From: Ornithinibacillus bavariensis
GTDB lineage: Bacteria > Bacillota > Bacilli > Bacillales > Amphibacillaceae
Assembly: GCF_018333235.1 (NCBI RefSeq)
Contig: NZ_BORP01000002.1
Location: 248,001 to 312,000 of the forward strand
Length of the DNA: 64,000 nt
Reading direction: 5' to 3'
The notes under the pieces: model-generated
What the model saw: only the letters and a program-made list of their open reading frames with translations
Database searches by the model: none
What the model was told of the DNA's origin: nothing
Program-made: the position numbers and the translations under genes
Shown here: piece after piece, positions 42,176 through 53,512 of the stretch
Position numbering within the stretch: the first letter of the stretch is position 1
Layout: each line of letters starts with the position of its first letter

Positions 42176-43315
42176 ATGAATTTTCAATTGACTGAAGAAC
42201 AAGAAATGCTACGAAAAATGGTACAGGATTTTGCTAAGAAAGAGGTAGAACCAACAGCAGCAGAGCGTGATGAGGAAGAGCGTTTTGATCGTGAAATATT
42301 TAATAAAATGGCTGAACTTGGTCTAACCGGAATTCCTTGGCCAGAAGAATATGGTGGTATCGGTGCTGATTATGTAAGTTATGTCATTGCTGTAGAAGAG
42401 CTATCTCGAGTCTGCGCATCAACAGGTGTAACACTTTCCGCCCATTTATCACTAGCTAGCTGGCCAATTTATAAATACGGCTCAGAGGAACAAAAGAAAA
42501 ACTTTTTAAATCGTTTAGCAACTGGTGAGGCTCTTGGAGCGTATGCTTTATCTGAGCCTGGTGCAGGAAGTGATGTCGCATCTATGAGAACGACTGCTAA
42601 GCTAGATGGTGATTACTATATACTAAATGGTAGCAAGGTTTGGATTACGAATGGTGGAGTCGCTGATATTTACGTTGTGTTCGCTAAGACCGATATTGAT
42701 GCACGACATAAAGGAATAAGTGCGTTTATTGTGGAAAAGGGAACAGAAGGATTCACGTTTGGTAAGAAAGAGAAGAAGCTAGGAATTCGTTCATCACCGA
42801 CAACCGAATTGATTTTTGAAAATTGTCGTGTACCAAAGGAGAACTTGCTTGGAAGTGAAGGAGAAGGCTTTAAGATTGCCATGACAACACTTGATGGTGG
42901 TCGTAATGGTATTGCTGCACAAGCTGTTGGAATCGCCCAAGGTGCCCTTGATGCTGCAATCAATTATGCAAAAGAGCGGGAACAATTTGGCAAACCAATT
43001 GCCCATAATCAAGGAATATCTTTCAAACTAGCAGATATGGCAACGGAAATAGAAGCTGCTCGTCTATTAACCTATCAAGCTGCATGGCTAGAATCTCAAG
43101 GGCTTCCATATGGGAAAGCATCTGCCATGTCGAAGCTATTTGCTGGAGACACTGCAATGCGTGTGACGGTTGAAGCGGTACAAGTTTTTGGAGGCTACGG
43201 TTATACAAAGGATTACCCAGTAGAACGCTATATGCGTGATGCAAAGATAACGCAAATCTATGAAGGTACACAAGAAGTACAACGTCTTGTGATTGGAAGA
43301 ATGCTAACGAAATAG
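42176..43315 (+). CDS. acyl-CoA dehydrogenase (second paralogue)
   Basis: This 379-residue acyl-CoA dehydrogenase is a tandem relative of the preceding gene. FAD/substrate motifs are [16 protein letters not shown] and [13 protein letters not shown], and the catalytic glutamate sits in [33 protein letters not shown] is typical of the short/branched-chain group. The ATG at 42176 is chosen because AGGAGG lies 7 bases upstream; the frame is open earlier but overlaps the previous gene. Two paralogues beside icmF suggest separate straight-chain and branched-chain (isobutyryl or 2-methyl) substrates; this is inference. Confidence 0.93.
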   Translation: MNFQLTEEQEMLRKMVQDFAKKEVEPTAAERDEEERFDREIFNKMAELGLTGIPWPEEYGGIGADYVSYVIAVEELSRVCASTGVTLSAHLSLASWPIYKYGSEEQKKNFLNRLATGEALGAYALSEPGAGSDVASMRTTAKLDGDYYILNGSKVWITNGGVADIYVVFAKTDIDARHKGISAFIVEKGTEGFTFGKKEKKLGIRSSPTTELIFENCRVPKENLLGSEGEGFKIAMTTLDGGRNGIAAQAVGIAQGALDAAINYAKEREQFGKPIAHNQGISFKLADMATEIEAARLLTYQAAWLESQGLPYGKASAMSKLFAGDTAMRVTVEAVQVFGGYGYTKDYPVERYMRDAKITQIYEGTQEVQRLVIGRMLTK

Positions 43316-43329
43316 AAAGGATGTCCAGG

Positions 43330-44262
43330 ATGCACCAGCTAGTGGAAAGGATTGCCAAACAAGATATACGAGCATTAGCGAAAGCAATCACGCTTGTAGA
43401 AAATGATTCTGAAGATAAGTTACAGATTATGCAGGATGCCTTTTTGCTCAAGAAGAATGGAATGTACGTTGGACTAACTGGTTCTCCTGGTGCAGGAAAA
43501 AGTTCATTAGTCAATCGATTGATTAGTCATATAAGAACGATGGGGAAGACAATTGCTGTCATTGCTGTTGACCCGTCCAGTCCATTTAGTGGTGGTGCAC
43601 TACTTGGTGATCGGGTACGAATGAATGAACATTTCACTGATGATGGCGTTTATATCCGAAGTATGGCCACAAGAGGAAGTCTTGGAGGCCTAGCTCGTGC
43701 CACGAAGGATGCCATTCGATTATGTGATGCATATGGCTTTGATGTCATTCTAGTGGAAACGGTAGGTGTTGGACAGTCTGAACTAGATATCATGAAAATC
43801 GTTGATACCACAGCGGTAGTACTTACCCCGAATAGCGGAGATGTTATGCAGATTTTTAAAGCCGGAATCATGGAGATTGCTGATTTATTCGTTATTAATA
43901 AGGCAGATTTGCCTGGTGTGAATAAGCTTAAAGCCATGCTTAGAGAGCTAGTTCATATTACCAAGACAGAAGAACATCCAATAGCTATCGTTAAAACGAT
44001 TACGACAGAGAATGAAGGCATTGATTTACTTTGGGAGAAAATTGAAGAGCATCATACCTACCTGTATCATACCAACGAAGGAGAAAAACGCCGTAGTATG
44101 CAATATCATTTGGAATTAGTTGAATTGATACGGGAGGAAATCTGGCGAGATGTGGATAAATTCATTACGACTCATGTTGATTTTCCCAAGGATCTACAAA
44201 GCGTAGATCCTTATCGACTTGCAAGCGTTTGGTATGAGAAATGGAAGAAAGAAGGGAGATAG
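43330..44262 (+). CDS. meaB: methylmalonyl-CoA mutase-associated GTPase MeaB
   Basis: This 310-residue G3E-family GTPase is a chaperone that loads and protects the B12 cofactor of acyl-CoA mutases. The P-loop GSPGAGKSSLVN is at residues 51-62, followed by [46 protein letters not shown] and the guanine motif NKAD. The ATG at 43330 is preferred over one at 43321, which abuts its ribosome site (GAAAGG). It follows the second acyl-CoA dehydrogenase by 14 bases. It is odd beside icmF, because IcmF already contains its own G domain of this family. Confidence 0.94.
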   Translation: MHQLVERIAKQDIRALAKAITLVENDSEDKLQIMQDAFLLKKNGMYVGLTGSPGAGKSSLVNRLISHIRTMGKTIAVIAVDPSSPFSGGALLGDRVRMNEHFTDDGVYIRSMATRGSLGGLARATKDAIRLCDAYGFDVILVETVGVGQSELDIMKIVDTTAVVLTPNSGDVMQIFKAGIMEIADLFVINKADLPGVNKLKAMLRELVHITKTEEHPIAIVKTITTENEGIDLLWEKIEEHHTYLYHTNEGEKRRSMQYHLELVELIREEIWRDVDKFITTHVDFPKDLQSVDPYRLASVWYEKWKKEGR

Positions 44263-44267
44263 ACGAA

Positions 44268-44885
44268 TTGAGTAAAAACAAGGTCCTATCTTCTGTTAAA
44301 GATGAGGAATTAATTAAAAAACGCCGAGATCAAATGATAAAAGGTGCGTTAACCCTTTTTAAGGAAAAAGGATTTCACCGAACTACAACACGTGAAATAG
44401 CTAAGGAATCGGGCTTCAGTATTGGAACCCTGTATGAATATATTCGTACGAAGGAAGATGTCTTATATCTTGTTTGTGATTCGATTCATGGTGAAGTAAA
44501 GAAACGCTTGGAAGCTGTCGTAGACTTAAAACAGCCTTCAACAGAGAATCTATGTAATGTCATTACCTCATTTTTTCATTTAATGGATGAAATGCAAGAG
44601 GAAATTTTAATTTTATATCAAGAGGTAAAGTCCTTAAGCAAGGAAACAAGAGTATACATCTTGCAAAAAGAACGAGAAATGGCTGACATGCTGGAAAAAG
44701 CGATTATTACTTGTTTACCTCATAAACTAGCAAAACAGGATACGGCACTCCTAGCAAACAACATATTAATTCAAGGACATATGTGGGGGTTTCGCAGATG
44801 GATGGTCCAAAAGGAATTTACGTTAGAGGAATATATCGAAAGACAGTTGAATTTTGCATTACGTTCCATGGGAATAAAATCATAA
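44268..44885 (+). CDS. TetR/AcrR family transcriptional regulator
   Basis: This 205-residue regulator has an N-terminal TetR helix-turn-helix (about residues 20-65): GALTLFKEKGFHRTTTREIAKESGFSIGTLYEYI, here broken as GFHRTTTREIAKESG and FSIGTLYEYIRTKEDVL. The helical ligand domain that follows is unlike B. subtilis FadR. The start is a TTG at 44268, 9 bases after AAGGGAG, with a 5-base gap from meaB; an ATG inside meaB is too early. It sits between meaB and icmF in one transcript, so it is likely to control this acyl-CoA cluster in response to an acyl-CoA. The operator may be the GANCGNNCGNTC-like site at 38639. Confidence 0.88.
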   Translation: MSKNKVLSSVKDEELIKKRRDQMIKGALTLFKEKGFHRTTTREIAKESGFSIGTLYEYIRTKEDVLYLVCDSIHGEVKKRLEAVVDLKQPSTENLCNVITSFFHLMDEMQEEILILYQEVKSLSKETRVYILQKEREMADMLEKAIITCLPHKLAKQDTALLANNILIQGHMWGFRRWMVQKEFTLEEYIERQLNFALRSMGIKS

Positions 44886-44909
44886 AAATTTGAATTGGAA
44901 GGGTTGATG

Positions 44910-47900
44910 ATGGTGCAAGCAACAATACCTTATAAAACAAAGCATCCAGTTCGTTTTGTGACTGCATCCAGTTTATTTGATGGTCATGATGCATCCATTA
45001 ACATTATGCGTCGAATCTTACAATCAAGTGGCGCTGAGGTTATTCATTTAGGCCATAACCGCTCGGTTGAAGAGGTTGTTCATGCTGCTATCCAGGAGGA
45101 TGTGCAAGGAATCGCAATTTCCTCTTATCAAGGTGGGCATGTCGAATACTTTAAATACATGGTTGATTTATTAAAAGAACTTGGTGCGGAGCATATTAAA
45201 GTATTTGGTGGCGGTGGTGGAGTTATCATCCCACGTGAAATAAAGGAATTACATCAATATGGTGTGACACGAATCTTCTCCCCAGATGATGGTAGGGAGC
45301 TTGGACTTCAGGGGATGATTAATGTCATGTTAGAGGAGTGTGACTTCCTACCACCTTTTGATTTAAACTTGCAGCTAGAAAAATTACGCAGTGGAGATCG
45401 TCAGGCAATTGCTAGAATGATAACCTTTGTGGAAAATGAAGAGACAAATCTTAAAGAAAAACAATCGATACTTGAGGAACTAAGCAAATATGTTGATGAC
45501 TCCATCCCAGTGCTAGGAATTACAGGTACTGGTGGTGCTGGGAAAAGCTCCTTGACAGACGAGCTAATTAGACGCTTCATTAATGAAATACCAAACCGTA
45601 AAATTGCAATTATCTCCATTGATCCAACAAAACGTAAAACAGGTGGCGCACTTCTTGGTGACCGAATTCGCATGAATGCAATTTTTACGGAACGCGTGTA
45701 TATGCGCTCTCTTGCAACAAGAGATTCAAGAAGTGAGCTCTCAAAGGCAATTGAGGATGTTATTCAGATTATTCGTGCCTCAGGCTTTGATTTTATTGTT
45801 GTCGAGACAAGTGGAATCGGGCAGGGGGATGCGGCAATAACCGAGATTACAGACCTATCCATGTATGTGATGACCTCCGAATATGGCGCACCTACTCAGC
45901 TTGAAAAGATTGATATGATAGATTTTGCGGATTTTATTGTAATTAATAAATTTGAACAGAAGGGTTCAGAGGATGCATTAAATCAAGTTCGCAAGCAATA
46001 TGAAAGAAGCCATATGCTTTTCCATCAAGACAAAAAAACGTTTCCTGTATTTGGAACGATTGCTAGCCAGTTTAATGATTCAGGTACAAATGCATTATTT
46101 GCGGCTATAATCGACAAATTAAATGACAAGTACAATTGGGATGAAAAAGTAAGTTTTGATCGTCATACCGTCTCGGAAAAGCAAAATCTAATCATACCGA
46201 ACGATCGACGTCATTACTTACGTGAAATTGCTAGTCATGTCCGTAATTATCATAAACAAGCGAAGGAGCAGAGTGAGGTTGCTCGTAGATTGTATCAGCT
46301 ACAAGGTGCTATTGAAATAGCAGAGGATGAAACGGTTAAGAACAAATTAAATAAAACCTATACAACCTATGAAGCTAAGCTACATCCTAATGCAAAAAAA
46401 TTATTGGAATCCTGGGATTCGTTAAAGGAACAGTATTCAGGGGATACATTTACTTTTAAGGTTCGTAATAAGGAAATTCAGATGGATCTCACTACAGAAT
46501 CCCTAGCTGGCCTGAAAATTCCAAAGGTTGCTTTTCCGAAATATATGGACTGGGGGGAAAGACTTCTATGGCAGCTGAGGGAAAACGTTCCAGGGGCTTT
46601 TCCATTTACGGCGGGAGTATTCCCCTTCAAGCGTCAAGGGGAGGATCCAACACGTCAGTTTGCTGGTGAAGGAACCCCAGAACGCACGAACCGACGCTTC
46701 CATTATTTATCCAAAAACGATGACGCAAAACGACTTTCAACGGCCTTTGACTCGGTAACATTATATGGAGAGGACCCAGCCTATCGTCCAGACATTTATG
46801 GAAAGGTCGGAGAAAGTGGTGTGAATGTTTGTACATTAGAGGATATGAAAAAGCTGTATAAAGGATTTGATTTAACGAATCCATTAACATCAGTTTCAAT
46901 GACAATAAATGGGCCAGCACCGATTATATTAGCCATGTTCTTTAACACGGCAATTGATCAACAGATAAATAAATTTGAACAGGAAAACGGGCGTAAACCT
47001 AATAATGAAGAATATGAAACCATAAAACGGGAGACATTAGCAGTTGTTCGTGGTACTGTCCAAGCAGATATTCTAAAAGAGGATCAAGGACAAAACACCT
47101 GTATTTTCTCTACGGAATTCGCATTACGAATGATGGGAGATATTCAACAATACTTTATCGATCATAATGTTCGTAATTATTATTCCGTATCTATTTCTGG
47201 TTATCACATTGCTGAGGCTGGAGCGAATCCTATTACCCAGCTTGCGTTTACTTTAGCTAATGGTTTTACGTATGTAGAATATTATTTGAGCCGTGGGATG
47301 GATATTAATCAATTTGCACCGAATTTATCCTTCTTTTTCTCGAACGGGTTAGACCCTGAGTACACGGTAATTGGTCGAGTTGCACGTCGGATTTGGGCTA
47401 TAACGATGCGAGACAAATACGGTGCTAATGAACGTAGTCAAAAGCTGAAATATCATATTCAAACTTCTGGACGTTCCTTACATGCACAGGAAATTGATTT
47501 TAATGATATTCGTACGACCCTACAAGCATTAATTGCTATTCAAGATAATACAAACTCACTTCATACGAATGCTTATGATGAGGCAATAACCACCCCAACA
47601 GAGGAATCCGTTCGTCGGGCAATGGCAATTCAGATGATTATTAACCGTGAGTTTGGTTTGACTAAGAATGAAAATTCATTACAGGGGTCCTTTATCGTGG
47701 AGGAGCTAACCGATTTAGTCGAAGAAGCGGTTCTTCAAGAATTTGAACGAATCAATGATCGAGGTGGGGTATTAGGAGCCATGGAACGCCAATACCAACG
47801 AGGCAAAATCCAGGAGGAGTCCTTATATTATGAAGGAAAGAAGCATTCCGGTGAACTTCCAATCATTGGAGTGAACACTTACTTGAATCCTAATCCACCG

Positions 47901-48155
47901 TCTGAGGAAGCAATTGATTCGATGGAATTGGCTCGAGCAACAACAGAAGAAAAAGAACATCAAATTCAGCAATTAAAGGAGTTCCAAGAAAAGAATATAG
48001 ATCAAGCTGGTCCAGCTTTGGAACGGTTAAAATCCGTTGCCGAATCAGGTGGGAATATCTTTGAAGAACTAATGGAAACAGTAAAATTTGCGAGTCTAGG
48101 TCAAATCACAAACGCCCTTTACCAAGTCGGTGGCAAATATCGAAGGAATATGTAA
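44910..48155 (+). CDS. icmF: fused isobutyryl-CoA mutase IcmF
   Basis: This 1081-residue adenosylcobalamin enzyme interconverts isobutyryl-CoA and n-butyryl-CoA; some relatives also act on isovaleryl/pivalyl-CoA. The order of domains is as follows. The B12-binding domain (about 10-140) has the cobalt-ligand histidine in [16 protein letters not shown] and later VFGGGGGVI. The MeaB-like G domain (about 180-420) has [14 protein letters not shown] and [12 protein letters not shown] linker is followed by the mutase barrel (about 540-1081), with [34 protein letters not shown] and [17 protein letters not shown]. The ATG at 44910 is 7 bases after GGAAGG; other in-frame starts lie just upstream. The domain fusion separates it from methylmalonyl-CoA mutase. 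Confidence 0.95.
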   Translation: MVQATIPYKTKHPVRFVTASSLFDGHDASINIMRRILQSSGAEVIHLGHNRSVEEVVHAAIQEDVQGIAISSYQGGHVEYFKYMVDLLKELGAEHIKVFGGGGGVIIPREIKELHQYGVTRIFSPDDGRELGLQGMINVMLEECDFLPPFDLNLQLEKLRSGDRQAIARMITFVENEETNLKEKQSILEELSKYVDDSIPVLGITGTGGAGKSSLTDELIRRFINEIPNRKIAIISIDPTKRKTGGALLGDRIRMNAIFTERVYMRSLATRDSRSELSKAIEDVIQIIRASGFDFIVVETSGIGQGDAAITEITDLSMYVMTSEYGAPTQLEKIDMIDFADFIVINKFEQKGSEDALNQVRKQYERSHMLFHQDKKTFPVFGTIASQFNDSGTNALFAAIIDKLNDKYNWDEKVSFDRHTVSEKQNLIIPNDRRHYLREIASHVRNYHKQAKEQSEVARRLYQLQGAIEIAEDETVKNKLNKTYTTYEAKLHPNAKKLLESWDSLKEQYSGDTFTFKVRNKEIQMDLTTESLAGLKIPKVAFPKYMDWGERLLWQLRENVPGAFPFTAGVFPFKRQGEDPTRQFAGEGTPERTNRRFHYLSKNDDAKRLSTAFDSVTLYGEDPAYRPDIYGKVGESGVNVCTLEDMKKLYKGFDLTNPLTSVSMTINGPAPIILAMFFNTAIDQQINKFEQENGRKPNNEEYETIKRETLAVVRGTVQADILKEDQGQNTCIFSTEFALRMMGDIQQYFIDHNVRNYYSVSISGYHIAEAGANPITQLAFTLANGFTYVEYYLSRGMDINQFAPNLSFFFSNGLDPEYTVIGRVARRIWAITMRDKYGANERSQKLKYHIQTSGRSLHAQEIDFNDIRTTLQALIAIQDNTNSLHTNAYDEAITTPTEESVRRAMAIQMIINREFGLTKNENSLQGSFIVEELTDLVEEAVLQEFERINDRGGVLGAMERQYQRGKIQEESLYYEGKKHSGELPIIGVNTYLNPNPPSEEAIDSMELARATTEEKEHQIQQLKEFQEKNIDQAGPALERLKSVAESGGNIFEELMETVKFASLGQITNALYQVGGKYRRNM

Positions 48156-48293
48156 CAACTAGAATTGAAGACGCTCAGTTTGGAAAAACAGAGAATAAAT
48201 TTCCGATAGTTCCAGGGTGCTATTAAACAAAAGTGGAAGCACGTTGATTTATCGTATACCTTCAGCCACAAATAAGTAAGAATGTAAATAAAT

Positions 48294-48323
48294 TTGATAA
48301 ATTCCCTAAGATTTGTTTATAAT
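48294..48323 (+). promoter_or_regulatory. vegetative promoter of rpoE
   Basis: TTGATA (48294-48299) and TATAAT (48318-48323) are 18 bases apart, about 125 bases before the rpoE start. The region 48156-48293 between icmF and this promoter shows no clear terminator or gene. Confidence 0.6.
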
Positions 48324-48449
48324 GAATGATAGCTTTATGACTATACACCGTTATAAACAGTTTCCATCAAGAATAATTCCTTCTTGTGAATTAACTTTTC
48401 AATAGAAAATATGTGGAATTTTATATTAAAGAAAAGGGAGTGCGGTATT

Positions 48450-49016
48450 GTGAGCTTGGAAAATCTTAGCCGCGAGGATATCAAAAGCATGTCAATGCTT
48501 GAATTAGCAAAGGAAATTTTACTTGTAGAAAAGAAAGCAATGGATTTCAGAGATATTTTCAACAAAATAGCTGAAATGAAAGAGCTAACTGCAGATCAAA
48601 GAGACGATCTATTATCACAATTTTACACAGATATAAATGTGGATGGTAGATTTATTACATTGGGCTCTAACATGTGGGGACTGAAACGCTGGTATCCTGT
48701 TGAGCAAATGGATGAAGATATTCAAAATGAACCGAAGAAGAAGAAAAAGGCGAAGAAGAAGCTATTAGACGAGGACGATGATTTAGATTTAGAATTAGAT
48801 GATGATGAAATAGATCTTGATCTAGAAGATGAAGTGGAAGACGACATTGATGAAGAGGAAGACTTCATTGATCTTGATGATGAAGACGATGAAGACTTTG
48901 ATGACATTGATGAAGAAGAATACGATTTCGATGAAGACGAAGATCTTGAAGATGAGGAATTAGACGAATTAGATGAGATTGATGAGGAAGACGAAGAATT
49001 TGAAGATGAAAAGTAA
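48450..49016 (+). CDS. rpoE: RNA polymerase delta subunit RpoE
   Basis: This 188-residue protein is the Firmicute-specific delta subunit, which helps RNA polymerase release and recycle and affects promoter selectivity. The N-terminal HARE-HTH domain (about residues 1-90) contains SMLELAKEILLVEKKAMDF and FYTDINVDGRFITLG with WGLKRWYP. A short Lys-rich stretch is followed by an 85-residue tail made almost only of Asp and Glu, as in known delta subunits. The GTG at 48450 is preceded by AAGGGAGTG; the frame is open upstream but has no better start. It is directly followed by the pyrG promoter. Confidence 0.95.
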   Translation: MSLENLSREDIKSMSMLELAKEILLVEKKAMDFRDIFNKIAEMKELTADQRDDLLSQFYTDINVDGRFITLGSNMWGLKRWYPVEQMDEDIQNEPKKKKKAKKKLLDEDDDLDLELDDDEIDLDLEDEVEDDIDEEEDFIDLDDEDDEDFDDIDEEEYDFDEDEDLEDEELDELDEIDEEDEEFEDEK

Positions 49017-49028
49017 TGTTTTGACTGC

Positions 49029-49065
49029 TTGACTTTTTTTGGACAGGTGAGTACAATTTATATTG
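49029..49065 (+). promoter_or_regulatory. pyrG: pyrG promoter with GGGC initial transcript
   Basis: TTGACT (49029-49034) and TACAAT (49052-49057) are exactly 17 bases apart. Seven bases later comes GGGCTC (49065-49070). This arrangement, a start at GGG followed by C, is that of Bacillus pyrG promoters, where low CTP makes polymerase stutter and add extra G residues. Confidence 0.8.
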
Positions 49066-49088
49066 GGCTCTTAAAAACAATTAATTAC

Positions 49089-49129
49089 AAGCGTTTCCCC
49101 TAACTATGGGGAGACGCTTTTTGTGTTTT
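49089..49129 (+). terminator. pyrG: pyrG leader attenuator (also ends rpoE transcripts)
   Basis: AAGCGTTTCCCC pairs with GGGGAGACGCTT (one mismatch) across a 7-base loop, then TTTTGTGTTTT. The TTTCCCC in the 5' arm is the pyrimidine tract that a poly-G 5' end could pair with, preventing terminator formation when CTP is low. It starts 24 bases after the transcription start. Confidence 0.8.
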
Positions 49130-49154
49130 ATACAAGCTTTAATCGGGAATCTAT

Positions 49155-49250
49155 TCCCTAGTGGTAGAAAAGAGTTTTTTCTTTTCTATATAAGTAGAAT
49201 TGCTAAGAAGCAGATTCTTTCTATAAAAAACCACTGGGGAGTTTTGTATT
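49155..49250 (+). promoter_or_regulatory. second branched structure in the pyrG leader
   Basis: TCCCTAGTGGT (49155-49165) pairs with ACCACTGGGGA (49230-49240). Enclosed are two hairpins, TAGAAAAG/CTTTTCTA (49165-49188) and AGAATTGCT/AGCAGATTCT (49196-49218, one bulged G), and GTTTTGTATTT follows. It looks like a multibranch terminator or anti-terminator about 90 bases before pyrG. Confidence 0.45.
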
Positions 49251-49289
49251 TCTAGGATTCATCATCAAGAATGTGTACACACTAAATGA

Positions 49290-50951
<1,662 letters not shown>

Positions 50952-50976
50952 AAAACGCAATAAGAAAATAATAGTA

Positions 50977-51025
50977 GAAAAGTCGCAAAATATGCCAATA
51001 TTAGGCACATTTCGCGACTTTTTTG
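50977..51025 (+). terminator. pyrG: terminator of pyrG
   Basis: AAAAGTCGC pairs with GCGACTTTT, continuing inside with ATGCC/GGCA-type pairs, followed by six T. It lies 26 bases after the pyrG stop. Confidence 0.9.
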
Positions 51026-51142
51026 ATATATTCAACTTATAGTTTAGTGATCGAATGAAGTGGGTAAACAATAAGGATGTTCTTTACAAAAGGATTAACA
51101 ATAAATAAAGGTATAAAATACCAAAAAAATGTTCGTTAAAAA

Positions 51143-51172
51143 GAAGGAAATTTTGTTCTTTATATCGAATAT
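51143..51172 (+). promoter_or_regulatory. spo0F: probable sigma-H promoter of spo0F
   Basis: GAAGGAAAT (51143-51151) and ATCGAATAT (51164-51172) are 12 bases apart, matching the sigma-H consensus RNAGGAWWW / RNNGAATWW at every defined position. B. subtilis spo0F is sigma-H-driven. No clear TGTCGAA Spo0A box was seen next to it. Confidence 0.7.
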
Positions 51173-51201
51173 GTTTAGCAAAAGGGGGATGTTGTCATAA
51201 A

Positions 51202-51564
51202 ATGAAAAAGAAAATTTTGATTGTAGATGACGAAGCGGGGATACGGTTATTGCTAGAGGATCTACTAGAAAGTGATAGACACGAAATCTTTACCGCAAAA
51301 AGCGGAAAAGAAGCACTTGAGCTATTATCTATCCATACGTTCGACCTATTAATAATAGATTACAAGCTTCCGATTACGGATGGAGTTGAAGTAATCAAGC
51401 AATTAGAGAAAGAGCATAAAGAACTATCTATTATAGTAATGAGTGGTTTAGTTGAAAACATTAAGGATGAAGTAATTACCTTACGAAATGTAAAAAAAGT
51501 ATTATCAAAACCATTTAATGTGCTTGAAGTAAAGGAATTTGTTAATCAGTTACTAGTGCAATAG
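51202..51564 (+). CDS. spo0F: sporulation phosphorelay response regulator Spo0F
   Basis: This 120-residue single-domain receiver takes phosphate from sporulation kinases and passes it to Spo0B. The acidic pocket is Asp9-Asp10 (ILIVDDEAGIRLLLEDLL), the phospho-acceptor is Asp53 (LLIIDYKLPITDG), Ser81 is the conserved hydroxyl residue (VMSGLVE) and Lys103 the switch lysine (LSKPF). The order pyrG-spo0F-fba matches B. subtilis. The sequence is more diverged than its neighbours: the usual DMKIPGMDG and MTAYGE of Spo0F read DYKLPITDG and MSGLVE here. It is identified by position, size and the sigma-H promoter; a paralogous receiver is the alternative. Confidence 0.85.
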   Translation: MKKKILIVDDEAGIRLLLEDLLESDRHEIFTAKSGKEALELLSIHTFDLLIIDYKLPITDGVEVIKQLEKEHKELSIIVMSGLVENIKDEVITLRNVKKVLSKPFNVLEVKEFVNQLLVQ

Positions 51565-51698
51565 GAATTTTCTGAAAAGTTCGCGAGTAATTACATAAGC
51601 CCTATAACCTTGCATCTAGCTAATGGACTTTGGTATTCTAAAATGGAAAGTGAACTATAGTGAATGGACTTTTCATTCTTTTAAAAGGAGGAAATCAA

Positions 51699-52553
51699 AT
51701 GCCATTAGTATCGATGAAAGAGATGCTAGAAAAAGGTAAAGAAAACGGCTATGCAGTTGGTCAATTCAATATTAATAATTTGGAGTATATACAAGCAATC
51801 CTACAAGCTGCCGAGGAAGAAAAATCCCCTGTTATTTTAGGTGTATCAGAAGGCGCAGGTAAATACATGGGTGGTTTTAAGGTTGTTGTAGCGATGGTAA
51901 AATCGTTAATGGAGGAATATGGTACAACCGTTCCAGTTGCAATCCATCTTGACCACGGTTCAAGCTATGAAAAATGTGAACAAGCAATCGAAGCTGGATT
52001 TACATCTGTAATGATTGATGCTTCACATTCTCCAATTGATGAGAATATTGCCATTACAAAGAAAGTTGTGGAACTGGCACATTCACGTGGGGTATCTGTT
52101 GAAGCAGAGGTTGGAACAGTTGGAGGAGAAGAAGACGGTGTCATTGGCGGAATTAATTATGCCGATCCTAAGGAATGCGTGCGTCTTGTAAAAGAGGCAG
52201 GTATAGACTGTTTAGCTCCTGCTCTTGGTTCTGTTCATGGACCATATCAAGGTGAACCAAACCTTGGCTTTAAAGAAATGGAAGAAATATTAAACCTAAC
52301 TCAGGTTCCATTAGTGCTACATGGCGGAACAGGAATTCCTACAAAGGATATTCAAAAGGCTATATCATTTGGAACAGCGAAGATTAACGTAAATACAGAG
52401 AACCAAATGGCACAAGCTAAAGCAGTTCGTAAGGTTTTAGATGAAAAACCTAATCTATACGATCCACGCAAATACCTTGGACCAGGAACTGAAGCAATTA
52501 AGCAAACTGTCATCGGCAAAATGCGTGAATTTGGTTCTTCAAACAGAGCTTAA
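51699..52553 (+). CDS. fba: class II fructose-bisphosphate aldolase
   Basis: This 284-residue zinc enzyme splits fructose 1,6-bisphosphate into dihydroxyacetone phosphate and glyceraldehyde 3-phosphate in glycolysis and gluconeogenesis. Metal and substrate motifs include [21 protein letters not shown] (zinc histidine), [21 protein letters not shown] and [10 protein letters not shown]. The C-terminus [17 protein letters not shown] is typical. The ATG at 51699 is selected by AAGGAGG 7 bases upstream; an earlier in-frame TTG/ATG region has none. B. subtilis FbaA is 285 residues. It forms a cluster with tal and glpX. Confidence 0.95.
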   Translation: MPLVSMKEMLEKGKENGYAVGQFNINNLEYIQAILQAAEEEKSPVILGVSEGAGKYMGGFKVVVAMVKSLMEEYGTTVPVAIHLDHGSSYEKCEQAIEAGFTSVMIDASHSPIDENIAITKKVVELAHSRGVSVEAEVGTVGGEEDGVIGGINYADPKECVRLVKEAGIDCLAPALGSVHGPYQGEPNLGFKEMEEILNLTQVPLVLHGGTGIPTKDIQKAISFGTAKINVNTENQMAQAKAVRKVLDEKPNLYDPRKYLGPGTEAIKQTVIGKMREFGSSNRA

Positions 52554-52580
52554 ATTTAAAATAGTATAGTAAAATAGAAA

Positions 52581-52626
52581 TGCCCTTTCAGATAAGTACT
52601 TTTTCATAAACTCATCTGTTTGGGCA
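52581..52626 (+). other. stem-loop between fba and tal without a T run
   Basis: TGCCC and CAGAT (52581-52593) pair with ATCTG and GGGCA (52614-52626), with matching TTT internal loops on each side. GTTCCTG follows, not a T run. It may stabilise the fba mRNA or act as a processing site. Confidence 0.45.
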
Positions 52627-52663
52627 GTTCCTGTAATTATAGACAGAAACGGGGAGGGTAAAA

Positions 52664-53308
52664 ATGAAATTTTTCATTGATACAGCTAACATTGATGAGA
52701 TACGTTCTGCAAATCAATTAGGGGTCTTAGCAGGTGTAACAACTAATCCAAGCCTTGTAGCGAAAGAAGGTGTGTCCTTTCATGATCGCTTAAAGGAAAT
52801 AACTGCAGAGGTTACAGAGGGCTCGGTCAGTGCAGAGGTAATCGCGGAGGATGCAGAGGGAATGATTGAGGAAGGAATGGAATTAGCAGCAATCGCTCCT
52901 AACATCACGATTAAAGTGCCAATGACCTTAGAGGGTTTGAAGGCTGTCAAAGCATTTAGTGATAAGAAGATTAAAACCAATGTCACACTTATTTTTAATG
53001 CGAATCAAGCATTATTAGCTGCACGCGCAGGAGCAACCTATGTATCTCCTTTTCTTGGCAGGTTAGATGACATTGGTCATGATGGAATGCAATTAATCGC
53101 AACGATTGCCGAGATTTTTGATAGACACCATATTGCAACGGAAATCATTGCAGCAAGTATTAGACATCCGCTACACGTGACGGATGCGGCTTTACATGGT
53201 GCACATATTGCTACTGTACCTTATTCAGTTCTTAGTCAGTTAGTCAAGCATCCATTAACTGACCAGGGAATTGAGAAGTTTCTAGCGGATTGGAACAAAC
53301 AAAATTAA
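52664..53308 (+). CDS. tal: transaldolase (TalC/fructose-6-phosphate aldolase-like)
   Basis: This 214-residue member of the short transaldolase group moves a dihydroxyacetone unit between sugar phosphates of the pentose phosphate pathway. The start [14 protein letters not shown] is the family signature. The Schiff-base lysine is in [15 protein letters not shown] near residue 86, and [31 protein letters not shown] follows (cited as NVTLIFN and [11 protein letters not shown]). Length (about 212) fits the subfamily that in Bacillus is YwjH. GGGGAGGG precedes the ATG. Members can also be fructose-6-phosphate aldolases; the neighbourhood with fba, murA2 and glpX matches B. subtilis transaldolase. 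Confidence 0.92.
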   Translation: MKFFIDTANIDEIRSANQLGVLAGVTTNPSLVAKEGVSFHDRLKEITAEVTEGSVSAEVIAEDAEGMIEEGMELAAIAPNITIKVPMTLEGLKAVKAFSDKKIKTNVTLIFNANQALLAARAGATYVSPFLGRLDDIGHDGMQLIATIAEIFDRHHIATEIIAASIRHPLHVTDAALHGAHIATVPYSVLSQLVKHPLTDQGIEKFLADWNKQN

Positions 53309-53512
53309 TAATCATGGAATAAATAGAGAATGACCAAACTATGAATAGATAACAACTAGTATTCCATCTAGACGTTTAAAACATGAAGAAAATATATTCA
53401 TGAGCTATACTAGTGATAGTTAAGTTAGATAACATAATAAATATGTGTGAGTCTGCTTTATAATGGTTATCCCTTTATAAAATAGTCTCAACCTCAAAAG
53501 CGGGGTTTTAAA

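Noticed and set aside
48722-48907. Serine-rich open frame on the minus strand over the end of rpoE
   Set aside because: It is the antisense reading of the GAT/GAA-rich acidic tail of rpoE and has no ribosome site.
48762-49013. Possible assembly error in the low-complexity acidic tract of rpoE
   Set aside because: A long Asp/Glu tail is normal for the delta subunit and the frame closes properly.
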